Origin: an uncultured Succinivibrionaceae bacterium
GTDB lineage: Bacteria; Pseudomonadota; Gammaproteobacteria; Enterobacterales; Succinivibrionaceae
NCBI GenBank assembly: GCA_944390105.1
Contig: CALXOV010000009.1
Span: 1-47,771, forward strand
Length of the DNA: 47,771 nucleotides
Reading direction: 5' to 3'
The notes under the pieces are model-generated. The model searched no databases. It worked only from the letters and a program-made list of their open reading frames with translations, and was not told where the DNA came from. The position numbers were made by a program, and so were the translations under genes. This document shows, in pieces, positions 46,119 through 47,771 of this stretch (its first letter is position 1; each line of letters starts with the position of its first letter).

Positions 46119-47066
46119 TTATTTGCGCAGATAGATATTTTCGATGCGGTGATCGGGGCCTTTTTGCAAAATTAAATGGGCACGATTGCGGCAGGGGAGA
46201 ATATTCTCAATTAAGTTCTGATGATTCACTGACTGCCAGATAATGCGCGCCAGCGCTACCGCTTCCTTTTCGGGCATGTGCGCATAACGGTGGAAATAGC
46301 TCTTAGGGTCATCAAAGGTGCTCTCACGCAGCTTTAAAAAGCGCTCGATATACCAATTGATGAGATATTCCTCGCGCGCATCAACGTAAATGGCAAAATC
46401 GATGAAGTCCGAGATAAAGATGCGGTTGCGCACCTGCGGATAATCGGCGCCGTTCTGCAGCACATTGACGCCTTCAATAATCAGGATATCCGGGCGATCG
46501 ACTAAGGTATAGGCATCCGGCAGTACGTCATAGGTTAAATGCGAATACTGCGGCACTTTTAAGTTAGGCACGCCGTCTTTGACATCAATCAGAAACTTCA
46601 TCAAGCGTTTGACGTCATAGGACAGCGGGAAGCCCTTTTGATTCATGATGCCGCGCTCTTCTAAAATTTTATTGGGATAGAGATAGCCGTCGGTGGTGAT
46701 AAGCGACACCTTAGGCGCGGTCGGCCAGGCTTGAATTAAAGAGTGCAGCAGTTTTGCGGTGGTGGTCTTGCCTACAGACACAGAACCTGAGATGGAAATA
46801 ATAAAAGGCGAGGCCTCAATATCTTTGCCTAAAAACTGCGTGATCACGCGCGCGCGGTTGTGGCGCGAGCGCTCATACAGGTACAGCAGACGCGACAGCG
46901 GCAGATAAATGGAACGCACATCATCTAAGGTGATGCGGTCATTAAAAGCCAGACAGTGCTTTAATTCTTCTTCAGTCAGGTTCAGACGATTGGAACTGTG
47001 AGCGAAGGTCGCCCACACCTCAGGGGTGAACTTAAAAAAGGGCGAGGTAAAATCAAGCTTATCCAT
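46119..47066 (-). CDS. coaA: Pantothenate kinase, type I
   Basis: 315 residues from the ATG at 47066 (MDKLDFTSPFFKFTPEVWATF), with AGGAT 7 bases upstream; the frame's 20 extra upstream codons do not match the family. P-loop ISGSVSVGKTTTAKLL, then SLITTDGYLYPN, FPLSYDVKRLMKFL, VPQYSHLTYDV and LIIEGVNVLQNG are all CoaA blocks. Catalyses the first, rate-controlling step of coenzyme A synthesis and is feedback-inhibited by CoA. As in E. coli it neighbours a tRNA cluster and tuf, but here it points away from them, whereas in E. coli they lie downstream. Confidence 0.95.
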   Translation of the reverse strand: MDKLDFTSPFFKFTPEVWATFAHSSNRLNLTEEELKHCLAFNDRITLDDVRSIYLPLSRLLYLYERSRHNRARVITQFLGKDIEASPFIISISGSVSVGKTTTAKLLHSLIQAWPTAPKVSLITTDGYLYPNKILEERGIMNQKGFPLSYDVKRLMKFLIDVKDGVPNLKVPQYSHLTYDVLPDAYTLVDRPDILIIEGVNVLQNGADYPQVRNRIFISDFIDFAIYVDAREEYLINWYIERFLKLRESTFDDPKSYFHRYAHMPEKEAVALARIIWQSVNHQNLIENILPCRNRAHLILQKGPDHRIENIYLRK

Positions 47067-47292
47067 GCGCAATCCTGTGGTGAGCGAGAATGCGCTAACT
47101 ATACGCTTCTGCGGCACGCGGCTCAAGAAAACAAATAGTTAAGCACCATGCGTGCTGCTAAAGCGCGCGGGCGGGCGCAGGGAAAAGGGCAGCGCAGGAA
47201 TTGCCCAAATGCAGAGAATGCCGTGGCTTATAAAATAATCTTTTCATTTTCAATGAATTGATAAAAAGATCGCAAAATTTTAAAAAAAATGC

Positions 47293-47321
47293 TTGCCAAA
47301 GGGGGATTCATCCCTTATCAT
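47293..47321 (+). promoter_or_regulatory. Promoter of the tRNA-tuf transcript
   Basis: TTGCCA (47293-47298) and TATCAT (47316-47321) with a 17-base spacer, followed by a GC-rich discriminator (GAGCCCCGC), the hallmark of stringently controlled stable-RNA promoters. The upstream A/T-rich tract (47240-47292) may act as an UP element. The interval 47067-47292 has no gene. Confidence 0.75.
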
Positions 47322-47383
47322 GAGCCCCGCTTTACGACGCAACGCGATGTAAAGCAGGTTGTCCGGAGACGGGCTGCCAATGT

Positions 47384-47468
<85 letters not shown>

Positions 47469-47520
47469 TCCTGCCGTTAAGAAGAGAATTTTCTCCGGTT
47501 GCAATACTTTCAAAAATTAT

Positions 47521-47595
47521 GCGGGCATCGTATAATGGTTATTACCCAAGCCTTCCAAGCTTGTGATACGGGTTCGATTCCCGCTGCCCGCTCCA
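47521..47595 (+). tRNA. tRNA-Gly (anticodon TCC)
   Basis: Acceptor GCGGGC pairs with GCCCGC, discriminator T, CCA encoded at the 3' end. Anticodon TCC at 47554-47556 in the loop CTTCCAA; T-arm CGGGTTCGATTCCCG. Lies between tRNA-Tyr and tuf, as glyT does in the E. coli thrU-tyrU-glyT-thrT-tufB cluster, here without the two tRNA-Thr genes. Confidence 0.95.
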
Positions 47596-47644
47596 GTGTC
47601 ACACTCTGTGAGCATTCACAATCCGTTCATAGGAAATACTAAAC

Positions 47645-47771
47645 ATGGCAAAGGAAAAGTTTGAACGTAATAAGGTTCACGTAAACGTCGGCACCATTGG
47701 TCACGTTGACCACGGCAAGACCACTTTAACTGCTGCTTTAACCAAGGTTTTAGCTGAGAAGTTCGGCGGCG
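47645..47771 (+). CDS. tuf: Elongation factor Tu, N-terminal part (cut by window edge)
   Basis: The first 42 codons of EF-Tu: [19 protein letters not shown], then the G1 motif GHVDHGKT and [16 protein letters not shown]. The ATG at 47645 follows the sequence CATAGGAAATACTAAAC with an AGGA ribosome site. It is probably co-transcribed with the two tRNAs, since no terminator lies between. Codon bias is very strong. Confidence 0.97.
   Translation, partial: MAKEKFERNKVHVNVGTIGHVDHGKTTLTAALTKVLAEKFGG

Overview
The window is chromosomal DNA from a gammaproteobacterium, most likely a succinate-producing anaerobe of the Succinivibrionaceae/Aeromonadales. The evidence is a highly codon-biased ATP-type PEP carboxykinase that ends and reads like the Anaerobiospirillum enzyme, gammaproteobacterial pairings (yibN-secB-gpsA, ilvY/ilvC, coaA-tRNAs-tuf, rplKAJL-rpoBC) and strong use of the TTA leucine codon in highly expressed genes. 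No database search was possible, so the taxonomy is inference.

Layout. 1-1400: an IS transposase cut by the window edge, a frameshifted ORF remnant and gene-free DNA. 1.4-7.1 kb (minus): a glycoside hydrolase translationally coupled to an NCS1 nucleobase-type permease, with a second, very similar permease upstream. 7.4-9.5 kb: yibN-secB-gpsA, convergent with nfuA. 10.1-12.4 kb: pckA with a promoter, a CRP-like site and a strong terminator. 12.4-22.3 kb: housekeeping genes (greB, a low-complexity ORF, a bioH-like hydrolase, a possible comF remnant, ybaK, an OLD/YbjD nuclease, yicC, pyrE, pgi). 21.3-23.9 kb: ilvY/ilvC diverging across two operator-like palindromes. 24.0-24.3 kb: a gene-free, hairpin-rich stretch that includes what looks like an IS200/IS605-type right end. 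25.5-37.2 kb: the rplKAJL-rpoBC operon with an L10 leader and an rplL-rpoB attenuator region. Its RpoB carries an insertion of about 150 residues and its RpoC an N-terminal extension. 37.3-38.6 kb: ridA-tusDCB. 38.6-39.5 kb: gene-free DNA with a strong orphan terminator. 39.5-45.9 kb: a five-gene cluster whose products all carry export signals. 46.1-47.8 kb: coaA (minus), then tRNA-Tyr, tRNA-Gly and the start of tuf (plus).

The most unusual part is the five-gene export cluster. It encodes a small secreted protein, a DUF4384-like protein, a 1173-residue TPR-CHAT (caspase/separase-type) peptidase with an intact His/Cys pair, a possible lipoprotein with a helical tail, and a secreted protein with an HExxH zinc-peptidase motif. 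The linear motif GTRDLVFE-[DE]-E occurs three times in it: at the predicted mature N-terminus of the DUF4384 protein, near that protein's C-terminus, and in the linker that separates the TPR part of the CHAT protein from its protease half. The copies use different synonymous codons, so the motif is kept at the protein level. I infer a recognition or cleavage site for the CHAT peptidase and propose an envelope-located proteolytic system.
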